From: Trametopsis cervina
Lineage: Eukaryota > Basidiomycota > Agaricomycetes > Polyporales > Irpicaceae
Assembly: GCA_022385755.1 (NCBI GenBank)
Contig: MU278362.1
Span: 450,251 to 514,250 of the forward strand
Direction of reading: 5' to 3'
Length of the DNA stretch: 64,000 nucleotides
Shown here: in pieces, positions 24,204 through 34,930 of the stretch
Layout: the number at the start of each line of letters is the position of its first letter
Numbering within the stretch: position 1 is the stretch's first letter
Made by a program: the position numbers and the translations under genes
The notes under the pieces: model-generated
What the model saw: the letters and a program-made list of their open reading frames with translations, nothing else
Databases searched by the model: none
What the model was told of the DNA's origin: nothing

Positions 24204-25788
24204 ATGCAGACCGCAACTTATTTCCATCAGCCCATGGCTAGTATGAAGCAAGCCAATGCTGTCGACCCGCTGCGCTCCTCGGTTGCACATCTCCTCTCAC
24301 GGGCCCTGAATGCACCTTGTTCCACGGCCGCACAGTCGTACATGCAGATGGTTCCGTCAACTTCTCGTTTCCAGCTCGCTCTTGACGTGCTTTTGCCCCT
24401 CCTGGACTCCCCGGCTGAGGTAAGTTCGCCGCGATCGATACCTCCTCCAGATATTGACGTTCATCCATCCGCCTTTTCCATGCAGATTTCGCAACGTATC
24501 CTTGTGTCGTATATCCTTTATGCACTCTATGCGCCCCATCCGATCTCAATCAATCCGTTCCAGTCTGCCCTCGCGGTGACGTTCACGAAGGAGCGCGAAC
24601 TGGCCACCGCCATCGCCGCGGACGGAGGCGTTGGTCAGAACGAGCAGCTCGTCTGGGTGCTGTGGAAGATCCTGAAAGGAGATGGCGGTGACGTGCGTAC
24701 CGCCTGCTTCGCGCTGGACGTCCAGATCAACGCTAACCTGTTCATTAGATCGGCCCGTTCAGTGCCAATGCTCTCGCGCGTTCCGCCGTACCACCGAATC
24801 TGCGCGCGTCAAAGCTGACTCTAAGGGAGGAAGACGGTGAGACTGAACGCTCCAGATTTGACCCGTGAGTACACCGCATAGTGCCCGCTGGTAGCGATCT
24901 TGACCATTCCATCCAGGTTTGCAGATGATAGGCCCACTCTCTCGCGCCGAGATACACCAAGAAGACGTATTGAGCTCGATGGATCTGCGTCTGCGTCTGC
25001 GGTTGGCGGGGAGAACGAGCGCGACCGAGAGGCAGAGAAATTAATGCAGGGCATGACGTTGCTTCTAGCCGCTCGAGATCGTGTGTTAACCTTGTCTGAA
25101 CAGCGGGTAAGCCTAATTCGCATCCTTTCTCACCTGACGATCTAAACTAAGCCAAGTCACTCGCCTCTGATCCAGGTCCTTGGCCCTCTGATCCCACAGC
25201 TGACGTCCACGCCAATCATGACTTCCCATGACCTGCCTTCCCTTGTCGCGAACAACTCGATGCTTGCGCACCCTGTCCTCGCGTCGCTGCTCGCGCAGCC
25301 CGTCATCGATACCTACCTTGACGTACTGCGGCATCTGCCCCCGACGCTGCCGACGTTTGATCTGCTCGGACGACTTATTCGAGATAACACGTACGTGCGT
25401 GATCCGTCGACAGGCGGGCGGACGACCATTGCGGACATTGTCAGGAGCGAGGTCATCGGCTGGTTCTTGCACGAGAGCATCCTGTGGCTCGACAAGGCGG
25501 AAGAAGATGAACGTGCTGGGATGATAAGCGATGATCGTTTTGCCAAGGGCGTCCAGAACGTAAGCGCAGAGCTATGTTTGGTTATACGGGACAGAAAATC
25601 TGACTGGAAATGCGTATCTTTCCGACCATCTCTAGCTGTGCCGCTTCTACGTCTCACTGGCAAACCACAGCATCATCGATCTCAGCTCTGATGCTGACAC
25701 CGCCGAGATGAAGCACTTCACTCTGCGCAACTCTCGGATCGAGGAGGCAAATACGCTGTATCGCCTGCTCGCTCTTAACGGATACTGA
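24204..25788 (+). CDS. CNOT11: CCR4-NOT complex subunit 11
   Basis: CNOT11 binds the N-terminus of NOT1 in the CCR4-NOT deadenylase complex (mRNA decay, cytoplasm). Several exons encode an N-terminal helical region (SSVAHLLSRALNAPC, RFQLALDVLLPLLDS, RILVSYILYALYAPHPISIN, NPFQSALAVTF). A charged linker with SRRDTPRRR follows, then the conserved C-terminal DUF2363 domain (VLGPLIPQLTSTPIMTSHDL, LPSLVANNSMLAHPVLASLL, VIDTYLDVLRHLPPTLPTFD, EVIGWFLHESI, LCRFYVSLANHSIIDLSS). It ends RLLALNGY at TGA 25786-25788. The terminal DUF2363 signature makes the call firm. Confidence 0.9.
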
Positions 25789-26293
25789 CTGACTGGTTCT
25801 ACTTGGGCTCGTATGGATGGCTATTCTCAGGTTACATTTCCTCCTAATCAGTTGCTTGTGTAGTTGCTTTGCAGAAGTAGTGAAACTATGCTGATGTTTT
25901 GACGACCCCATGTTTTTGACGGAGCTCGCTTTCCTCGTGTTCTCCTGCACGTTATGTTTTCACTAAACCTTCATGTGTGTATATGCATACCTGCTATGTA
26001 CAATACTTTAGAAGAAAGAGAAGGGACGCCCCAGTTGTGTGTTTTCTAGCAATCATATGAAGTACATTAAATTTTCCAATCGGAAACCCCAGGGCAACAA
26101 GACGGCAGGGAGTAGAGGAGGGAAATGGGGGATAGTAAATCGCCATGAGTAACAGAGAGGGGCAACAAGTATAGATAGCGATGAGGGAACAGGCAGCGTG
26201 GACAAGAGACAGTGTACATGAAGGGCATGAAGGGGGACGTATGGCGAGTTCAGATGGGGGCAACGATAGACCGCAATACAGTCAAGATGACAA
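25789..26293. other. Convergent 3' flanks of CNOT11 and CLA4
   Basis: 505 bp that hold both 3' UTRs. No gene is seen. Confidence 0.65.
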
Positions 26294-29200
26294 TCATGAG
26301 GCCTGCTTGTTCCTGAATCGGAGTAGCGGAGCAAGCCCTGACAGAGCGCACGACTTCTTGAGGAATTCGTGCTGATAGGGGGAACAACGATTAGGCATTG
26401 TTTCTCAGCGCATATAAAGGGGCTCGGTTGACTTACCTCAAGAAGCTCAGCAGCAGTCGCACGACTCTTGACGTCCACACACAGACACACGCTCAGGAAG
26501 CCCTTGAGCTCCTTGCTCAATGCTTCGGGCTTCTTCAGCGTCGGTGTTCCGTTCGTGGCGATCAGGTACAGCGCCTTCAGAGGCTCCTCATCGAGGTATG
26601 GCGGTTCGTTCTCGATCATCTCGATGGCCATGATACCCAACGACCAGATGTCGACCTTCGCGCCGTACTCCTTTTGCTTCACGACTTCGGGCGCCATCCA
26701 ATACGGCGTACCCACCATCGTCGCACGCTTCGACTTCTGGTCGGTAAGTTTCGCGCAGAATCCGAAATCAGCTGCGGAAGATCGTTAACATCGCACGGAA
26801 GTGTCATGACGTGCAAAACGACGTACTAATTTTCACATGACCCTGTGCATCGAGAAGGACGTTATCGGACTTGATATCACGGTGAATGATATGTTGACTA
26901 TGAAGGTGACCGAGACCCTTGCAAGTCTATTCCAACCACACGTGAGAATCATCGCGCAGATGGATTAACCAGGTAGCGTACCTCGAAGGAGATGCTCGCG
27001 ATCTGGTCTTCCTCCAGAGTGTTGTTCTCAATGATATCCGTCAGTGCACCACCCTCCATGTACTCCATGACCACCCAAAGCTCGTTGTTGCGCACAAGGT
27101 ACGACTCGAGGAAGTTCACAATGTTGGGATGTTGCGACTCCTTCATTACCAAAATCTCGTTGACGATGAGCTCCTTTCTCGGCTGGTTCGAGAGGTCCAT
27201 CTCCTTGATCGCAACCTTCTGGCCGTTCGCGAGGATTTTGGCAACATATACGTGTCCAGAAGCACTGCATAATGAAGAATTATTATTCTGTCCAGCAACA
27301 GCAAGCAAACACATGACTTACCCCTGACCAACCTTCCGGATTTTGCTGTAGAGCTGCTTCGGGTCCTCATCGCTGACGACGCTCCGGAGCTTCTCCATGA
27401 TCTGCGCTTCGCTCATCGTGCTGATTCGCTTCTCCGCCACCTTCGGCTTCTCGAGCGCAGCAGCCGCAGCCGCGACGCCGCCATCCTTCTCAGCAGTAAC
27501 GTGCACGGTAGGTGGCGCAGGCAGAGCATTCGTCGGCAGAGGTTTCTTGGGCTGCAGGGGCTTCACGGGCGGAGGGCCAGCAGTGGCACCGGCTGGGCCT
27601 CGTACAGGCTGACTACCAGGTTGGCTGTTCGCAGGTGCCGACTTAGCTGGAACCATATTTGGGCGAGTTGCCTCTTGTCCCGACTTGTCCATGCCCAGGG
27701 AGTCTTTGCGCATAGGCGTTTCGAGACCAGGCGGCTTCGCAGTCTGAGTCTCCGTTGGAGGTCCATGTGCCTTGGCTCTCGCACGCAAATCAGCAGAGGA
27801 CGGCGTATGGTCAGGCAAAGGAGGCTTCCCGCCGCCAGGCGCAGGGGGCGCTGGTCTGTTGGCGGTGAGAAGTGGTCTAGGGGGTGCAGGTCTTGAGGCC
27901 TGCAGCGATCCAGCGCTCATAGCTGGGATACCTGGTCGCATTTGTCCGTTCTGCGAGGACGAGATTGTGTTCGCGTATTGGGCATGGGAGCCGTTGACGA
28001 GCTCGGCAGCTCGCGCCAGTGCCGCGCTCGACGACAATGGGGCACCATTTTCACCATTAAGCCCAGCGGGGGCAGAGTCCTGTCTCTTAATTCCTGGACG
28101 GTCAAGAGAGGACTGGCTCGAAGCTCCGCCAAGGCCAGTTCCTGCACCAAAGCGTGGTGCACTTGCGCCCTCCGAATACGGCGAGAGAGTTGACTGGCCA
28201 GAAAACTGCGAGCCCATGGAACCACCTGCGCCGTTCCGTGCACTGGGCCCAGCGAAACCCATCTCCTCCAACTCCCGTTTCTGGTGGTCGGTATAGAATT
28301 CGAGCACGTCAAGCACAGCTTGAGGATCTTTGGCGTAGTCTTCGCGAGTGATCGCCGACTTCGTGAGCAGTTTGCTCCATGCATCGGGCAAACCCTACGC
28401 ATGGATGAGACATCGTTGCATCACTTCGAATCTTCTACTCACTGTGAATGCTCCAGATATTGGGTCGAAACCGACGTGCACTTTGTGGACAAAGTTGGTC
28501 GGGTTACTGACGCCCATTAAGGGGCTTCTCGAGTAGATATCGTCTTGCCAGCTGTAGAGTTCTTCATCGCTCTTCAGGGAGAAGAACATGCGCTTGTCTT
28601 TTGTTTCCAGCAGCAAACAGTATGGCTTCAGATCCGTTCTCTCGATGTTGGCAATGTCCCCAAGATGGACGATGGTTTGTGGTTGGGGAGAAGACTACAA
28701 CAACGGTTAGCATCATGACCTCGCAATAACCGGAACAGAGGAGAGTAATGAAACAAAAGGAAATGAAAAGACGAAGGGATCGCTTTCGGTATAGAGATAC
28801 CAGGCCCTCTACCGGACCAGTACATGACGCGTAGCCAGGAAAAGAGTGAGCGTGCCAAAGGTCCTCTGAATGCACAATGGGCATACGAAAACAAGGCACC
28901 CCGAACCAATTGCATGAGCGAGATAGTCCCATAACACAATAGGGAGTATTTCATCACTACGGGCAGGGACGGCTATCACAATGTTGCGCTGCCAGCAAAG
29001 GATGCGCGCCCTGCTTGCCCAGTCTGTGCAGCAATGCAGCAAAAAGCGCTCGGCGAGATGGATCGTGAACACGAAACCAGTGCCTTGCCAGCGAAGAGCC
29101 CAGCCTTCCCGCGAGAGTTTCCTCGGCCAGAAGTATCGAAGGCCAGACGCGTGCTCGATACCAGCAAAGGAGCAGCTGCCATCACGCCGCCATATAGCAG

Positions 29201-29711
29201 CCAAAAAATTGCGAACTACGACCGCACTGTTCGCGGCAAGATCGTTCGGGGAAGGTGTTAATTGATGGATAGGCGTAACCAAAGGGCTGGAAAGACGGCA
29301 TGATGCGACGCGGAGAGAAGCAAGTAATAAAAGGAGGGAGAGAATGATGAGTGGCAATAAAGACTGTAGACGCACTTCGCTCTTATGTATCGACAACGTC
29401 TGTTCCTTCAACACGAGCCACTTCGGTCTCCAGAGCCAGCTAACGAGGCCATCCTCCTTGATGCTAACAACTCCGCAGCGCACGATGTTCGCGTTCGACA
29501 GATTGTCGGTGGACCGATTGGGCGATTCGCCGATGCTAACATAGCTGCTGTAGTTGCTACTGAAGGACGAGCCGGCGGGCGAGGATGGTCCGACGGGGAA
29601 TGAGGTATATCCCGACGACGCGAGGACGTTGTGTACATCGCGGTTGACGGGGGCGGCAGGGGCCGGTCTAGTTGGGGTCAGCGACGTCGCCGACACTTGA
29701 TTGAAGGCCAT
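26294..29711 (-). CDS. CLA4: PAK-family kinase with PH and CRIB domains
   Basis: A Cdc42/Rac effector kinase controlling polarity, septins and cytokinesis. The N-terminus has a PH domain split by intron 1 ([20 protein letters not shown] ... [20 protein letters not shown]). The CRIB/PBD is [18 protein letters not shown], then [10 protein letters not shown] after another intron. A Pro/Ser-rich linker of about 300 residues leads to the STE20-type kinase: [44 protein letters not shown]. The last exon encodes [19 protein letters not shown]. The PH-CRIB-kinase order separates CLA4 from STE20. Intron 1 (28695-29375, 681 nt) is about ten times the usual size here. CLA4 is known to be linked to pheromone-receptor loci in agaricomycetes, and here it lies about 10 kb from the first receptor. 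Confidence 0.95.
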
Positions 29712-30360
29712 GACAAGAGGGGATATGGATGCAGATCAAGAGAGAAGTAGAGCCTCGTGGTGCAAGTTTGGATGTAACACAGGCTCGCAACGGCGTGGTG
29801 AGTTGCCAGTACAGACGGCAGAAGCTGGCGGAGGGGACGGTCGTGTCAGTGAACGTGCTTGCTGGCCGTGTCCTGCGTCGTGGAAGTGGGGGTCGTCACA
29901 GTGGTCGACGAAGAGAAGGAGAGGCTTTGTTGAGGGCTACTGTTACTGTAAGCAATCCCTAATCGGAACTAGCCGAACATGGCAACCCAGATCAATCAAC
30001 TTGAACGTTGTTTGAGATAATGATTTCAGTACAATACCTGGGGGATGTTCGCCGAAGAGGCTGAGCAGGATGTTGAGGCGATGCCAACTTGCGGTTCTGG
30101 CAGTATTGCACGATGATTGGAATCGATGACCGACAATGGCCCAGAGCGGTAATGATGCGCCCGTCACGTGCACCGGGAAGTCATTGTGCAGGAGCCTGCC
30201 GGGTGCTCACTCAGGTCGTTCAGTATTTCGGCCGAGCCACCTCTTTACGCTAACACTCTACCCTCCCTGTACTACCTTCCTCCTTAGACATAAAGGCGTA
30301 TGTTGGCCGTTATACTTGCAGTTGTTTCACACTAAATGCCGCTTGCTCAGACCTGCAGAC
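29712..30360. other. Divergent promoter region of CLA4 and SDH8
   Basis: About 650 bp between head-to-head genes. An in-frame ATG at 30136 could extend Sdh8, but the added residues do not look like a targeting peptide. No other gene is seen. Confidence 0.55.
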
Positions 30361-30768
30361 ATGACGGCTGCTACACGTTTCGCCCGCATATCCCTCCTGC
30401 CGCCTGCGCACCGGATCCGTCTACTTACCTCACAGCCTTTGCGCCTGCGCCACCGTTCCATGTCTAGTAAACCTGCCAACCCGCTGAATAGACCCGCTCC
30501 TCCACCACTCCCCCGTGAAGCCCAGAGGGAATTCGAAGACCTGATCCGCAAAGCCCAGGCGCCACTTTCTCAGCCATCCTCGAACCGTGCACTGGCTGAA
30601 GCCGACCTGGCAATGCATCCAGACGCTCGCAAGCCTGTGGAAGCGGAGTTTGAGGGGGAGGTGAACCCGCAGACAGGAGAGATGGGAGGTCCGAAGAGGG
30701 AACCGGTCAAGAAGTGGGTCGAGGGTGACGGCGACTGGAGTTTCAAAGGGCGTGTGTCGGATTTCTGA
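30361..30768 (+). CDS. SDH8: Succinate dehydrogenase assembly factor 4 (Sdh8)
   Basis: A mitochondrial matrix chaperone that binds flavinated Sdh1 before complex II assembly. Single exon, 135 aa. An Arg-rich N-terminus (MTAATRFARISLLPPAHRIR) fits a mitochondrial presequence. The C-terminus carries the family signature: NPQTGEMGGPKREPVKKW then GDWSFKGRVSDF; animal and yeast proteins likewise end in a GDW..KGR..DF block. The start at 30361 directly precedes the presequence. Confidence 0.93.
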   Translation: MTAATRFARISLLPPAHRIRLLTSQPLRLRHRSMSSKPANPLNRPAPPPLPREAQREFEDLIRKAQAPLSQPSSNRALAEADLAMHPDARKPVEAEFEGEVNPQTGEMGGPKREPVKKWVEGDGDWSFKGRVSDF

Positions 30769-30883
30769 TTTCGAGCAGGCTTATCTGCATCAGTTGTGCA
30801 GTGTTAGAGGGTGTTCATGTATAGGGGAATGACCAAGCCATTAATTAATGAGTATACAATACAAGGGATACAGCTCGTCTGCT

Positions 30884-31331
30884 CTACTTGTTCTTGGTGG
30901 CTCTACACGGCAGACACATGTAAGTTGCATTCCGGAAATATAAACAAGGAATGAAGACGCACTTGTATTTGAACCGCTTTCTCGTCTGCGCGAACTCTCC
31001 CAGCTTGTGCCCAACCATCTCCTGCGTCACCATCACCGGCACGTATGACATTCCATTGTGTACCTCGAAACGCGCACTGAACGGTGACATCAGTACAATG
31101 CATATAGCATAAGTACGAAAGCATACGCACCCGACAAAATTAGGAAGAATTGTGCACGACCGAGCGTCCGTTCGGATAGCCATGTTGTTCTCGATCGACT
31201 GCTTCAAGTTGGGGAAAGACACGAAGAAGGGCCCTGATAGAGTGGTTAAAATTGGTGCCGCTGTCTTGTGTTAAGATACACATACCCTTCCATGCCGACC
31301 GAGCACCACGGACCACCAGGGAGGGATGCAT
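30884..31331 (-). CDS. RSM19: Mitochondrial small-subunit ribosomal protein uS19m
   Basis: Four exons encode about 92 aa. [16 protein letters not shown] is followed after an intron by [17 protein letters not shown], then [19 protein letters not shown] sequence ([15 protein letters not shown]), [32 protein letters not shown], and the last exon ATKNK. uS19 hallmarks are the S-x-I-LP--VG strand, the VHNG turn and the [11 protein letters not shown] helix that contacts 16S-type rRNA. The protein is short, as in bacterial S19. It converges on SDH8 with 115 bp between them, so both genes serve mitochondria. Confidence 0.93.
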
Positions 31332-32029
31332 GTCGTTCGCTGAGAGTGCTAATTAAAGCTGGAGGCCTCTATCAATATTGGCGCTCTTCATGTATGCTAC
31401 GTCACGTGAGCGGTTTAGGCCCAAAGTTGAATGTCTCTCGTAACATATAGGATACAACCCTCCCTCTCCCAATATCCGCCCGAGACTTGGCAGTGCATTT
31501 TATGTATCTGTTGTTGCTCTTACATTAGAGCACACTTGCATGTGTCGCATTTAAATGGGAGAACGAAAAGCTTTGTGGCGTGCGCGTCCGAAATTGATGG
31601 GCAATCATTGTAAAGACCTCGGATGGTTCAATCCCGGCTCGCACTGGGACCGCCTCCAGTACAGCATATCTCTGAAGCCATTTTCCAAACCTCAGTCACA
31701 CGAAGTGGGAATCCAAGAGGCAATCTACACGCGACACTATTGCGCAATCACTGCTGAAGATATCAGGTCTCAAAGGTTTGTGAATAAACCACTATTCTAT
31801 TCAGACCTTGGCTGCTTGCGATGAATTCCTGTCTTAATGGGCAATCACTGTGACGGTCTATGACTCTATTCGGTTCCCAAGAGGCTCTGAGTTTCTGAGG
31901 ACGAGCGAGAGCTCCTGCATCGCTCATGAACTCCATCCATTAACTTTACAGGGGGGAGGCCAACGTAGTCTACACTTTGATCTGGTACTAAACAGAATTA
32001 TTATAGCCTGAGTCCGAGGATAGTGTACA
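31332..32029. other. Intergenic with dispersed repeats
   Basis: About 700 bp holding repeat copies at about 31575-31640 and about 31830-31855. An 89-codon open frame (31555-31824) overlaps the repeats and is not a likely gene. Confidence 0.55.
31570..31640 (-). repeat. Dispersed repeat with GATTGCCCATCA core
   Basis: On the minus strand it reads TCTTTACAATGATTGCCCAT and later CCACAAAG, matching the copy at 34400-34465 (GTGATTGCCCATCAA ... CCACAAAG) and the core of the 80-bp repeats at 20628-20793. A weaker core (TTAATGGGCAATCAC on +) is at about 31835. Confidence 0.6.
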
Positions 32030-33697
32030 TCAAAAGAAAGTCGCCACCAATTCCTTCCCTGCCTGTATCGCATACTCAACCAGCTCAAAGTTATTCAAGG
32101 CAGAGGAGTAGTACGTATGTTGTTGACCCTGCAGAGCGTTATACTTCTTGTAGAATCCGTGCTCGAGCTCCGTCGAGTTAAAGCGTGGAAAGTAGTCGAT
32201 CTTCATGACCTCCTTCACGTCCGCCGGTGTGACGGTCGGGGAAGCTATCGCTGCTCCCTTCTGGACGCTCGTCAGGGTTATGGCCAGTAGATGCTTGATA
32301 TCATCCAGAGAAAAGTGGTTTCCAAACGCGGCCCAGGACCACGCTGTCGCGACGTGCGACAGACTAGAAGTACGCTGGAAGGCGACGGGGGCACCGCTCG
32401 GTACCAACGGAGTCTGGAGGTAGATAGCGGGGAAGTCAATCTTGGTCGTGACTGCAGACGACCAGTAGGGAGTAACAACAGTCTTGCTGAAAACCTCCGT
32501 TTCGCCTCTCGAGAGAGGCATGTCGACGGCATGCAAGTTGTCAAGCGTAGGGGGAAACGCAAGCACTACGTCCCTACATTTCTGAGTGTTTTTCGCGTTG
32601 CCTTTTGTGTATGTTACAGCGGGAGTCTTTCTACTGCGATCTGTTGGGCAAGGGAATTATTACAGCAACCCCAACGGAAATGAAGTGCACTCGCCTATCT
32701 TTGTGACAGCCGCGTTAACGTGAATAGGCCCTTGGATCGACTTCGAGTAGAAGACCATGACCCTGTGAAAGTCTGTCACACTTGGTTCAGTCATGTCCAG
32801 GGCGACAATCTGGATACCACTGACCAACGTTGTATGTGGGTGTTGCTCCCAAGAACGCACTCAGAATATCAGGGGTGATATACGTGAGCATGTAGAGCTG
32901 CAGAATAAATCAGCGATCACATATCAGTAAGCAAATGGTGATACAGGACGAACAGCAGGGGTTTGAGTGATATCACCATATCCGTACGGCGTAATCTTTT
33001 CCTGCAAAACTCTAGGGAGCGCTTGGTAACCTTCCGCCTTGAGCCATTAAGCCATAGGAACCGCAAGTTCCACGGGAACACCATTCTACGAATGACCATC
33101 AGCTACCGCTGCCACGTCATGCTTTATAGACCGCACACCTTAAATCGAGGGTCAAGATACTTCGGGGCGAAACTAGTCTCCCAATATTGCGTATATTTCT
33201 GTGCTTCCTGCACGAGGGAAGCTTGAAAGTCTGCTGGAGTTGGAGGAGATGGTGTAACGACGTTGGCAGCCTTTCCAGCTCCATAGTAGAAGCCGTGCGT
33301 CAGGAACTGGGTTGGAGAACCTTCAGATAGAGGTAGCCCAGAGGCTTGAATTATCGGCAGAGTGTTTGCCCATGTCTGGTTGGTGTAAATCAGTGCGCCC
33401 ATTGGGTGGTAGACGCTTCTGAGATGTCCAATATATCGTCAGCTCGAGTTCACCACCTCTAGGAGAACAGAACACTTACTCGTTCGAGCCGTCGTAATAT
33501 GACTGGCATTTTCCTCCAACAGCTGGCTGCTTCTCGAAAGTGACGGTCGATATGCCCTTTGCCTCGAGCTCATGAGCGATAGTAAGGCCACCAGGTCCTG
33601 CGCCGACAATGCACACCGGGTTCGAAGTGTGTAGAGCGGAGTTCACGTATACGCCAGCCGCGATCGCAAAGAGGGAAAGGGCGAATCTGAGCGACAT
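32030..33697 (-). pseudogene. Secreted FAD oxidoreductase copy C, interrupted by one stop
   Basis: A third, more diverged paralogue of copies A and B with the same layout: signal peptide MSLRFALSLFAIAAGVYV, VGAGPGGLTIAHELEAKG, then exons to KELVATFF and TGA at 32030-32032. Introns have intact GT-AG ends. In the exon starting NGVPVELAVPMA, the next codon is TAA (33047-33049), where A and B have CAG (Gln) in PMAQWLQ. Everything after it still reads as a clean protein (GYQALP, PYGYGDITQTPA, DVVLAFPPTLDNLHA). One C-to-T change in a CAA codon would explain it. The truncated product would lack about half of the enzyme. A sequencing error cannot be excluded. Confidence 0.8.
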
Positions 33698-33738
33698 GCT
33701 GAGAGAGGCTTAGTTGGACGTCTTCGTCTCGCATGGTT

Positions 33739-33746
33739 TATTTATA
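33739..33746 (-). promoter_or_regulatory. TATA box of FAD oxidoreductase C
   Basis: TATAAATA on the minus strand, 41 bp before the ATG, at nearly the same distance as in copy A. The core promoter seems preserved although the reading frame is broken. Confidence 0.6.
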
Positions 33747-34399
33747 CAGACTGCTGTGACCAGAGATATTGTTAGATATGGTGCAGGCAACGTAGATGTA
33801 TGGCTTACTGTAAGATGATACCTGCCAGCTAAGGTGCGCCCGAATCGGTTAGTGAGTAGGATGGCTGCACCGACCTGTGGCGCAGCTCACTTGAACAGCG
33901 CCACTAGGAGCGATCGAGACATCCGCTTACATTTTCTCTTTTCGCGCCTTGGAAACACAGGATATGAGATGCACGCTTCATTCGCGTATCCGATGCAGGC
34001 AACTATTGTATAGGAGTCAGTGTCACAGGGTATGGGCGCCGACCACCAGTCGATGCGCTGCTCAGAAAAAGGGGCATTAAGGGAGCAACGTGCAAGGACA
34101 TCGCTGGAGGTTGCACACAGATTGGTTACCGTGAGGACACTATCCGTGCACCGGTTAATCCGTCGTGTAGCCTAACGTCAGTTGCGCTCCCCCCGTGTTT
34201 TTGATGCATGGAATGCAGATGCGTTCTAGGCACGGACGCACTATGCCATGGGATTGAGTACATTTATGTGTTGGTATCTTCAAGATGACGAGTGTACTGG
34301 GATGAGATGTGACTATTGTGAAGGTAGTCAGCAACATAAAAGGCGGTTGCACTGGTAAAACACCAGCACTTTACCAGGGCATGTCTTCTGGGTTATGTA

Positions 34400-34465
34400 A
34401 GGGAGCCTTTGTGGCGCGTACGGAGCGGTCTGCGATTGATGGGCAATCACTCTAAAGGCCTCTAT
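34400..34465 (-). repeat. Dispersed repeat with GATTGCCCATCA core
   Basis: On the minus strand it reads GTGATTGCCCATCAATCG then CCACAAAGG, homologous to the element at 31570-31640 and in the same orientation. The two flank FAD copy C as direct repeats. Confidence 0.6.
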
Positions 34466-34930
34466 GGGTCAATTCCCAGACCCGAGAACATGCACAGAGA
34501 ACGATTGCACTAGTCAGTGCAACGGATGCAAGTCCTTGAGGCGGCTCAACGTAGTATTTCTCTCCGCTAAACATACAGACCACATCCTAGCAAGAGAGTG
34601 TTAGCCATGGATACGCAAGTGAGGCCAGCAAGTGAACTCACCTAAGTTAAGAGTACTCGGCTAACTTACAGGAAAATAGGAATTACAAAGTAAGGTACTA
34701 AGGTGCATGATACACACACGGGCGCAAGAGAATGAGAGACGCAAAAGGGCAACAAAACGCGAGTCAAGATAGCAACGGATGAGAACAGCGACAAGAGTAC
34801 ACGGACCAACGTTCGGGGGTGAGGCTACAACTTGATTATACTAAGGGTTAGGGAACGAAAATACTGTTCAACGCCAATAATGAATGATGTGCAAAAGATG
34901 AAACTGAGCAATGAATGTGGACGGTGTCTG

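Larger units (their letters stand above)
33698..34930. other. Intergenic upstream of FAD copy C
   Basis: About 1.23 kb with the promoter of copy C and a repeat at 34400-34465. No gene is seen. Confidence 0.6.

Noticed and set aside
30136..30360. N-terminal extension of Sdh8 from an upstream ATG
   Set aside because: The added 75 residues are Cys-rich and unlike a mitochondrial presequence; the ATG at 30361 directly opens one.
31600..31650. tRNA-like T-arm (GGTTCAATCCC)
   Set aside because: No matching acceptor stem or D-arm could be folded around it; treated as part of a dispersed repeat.
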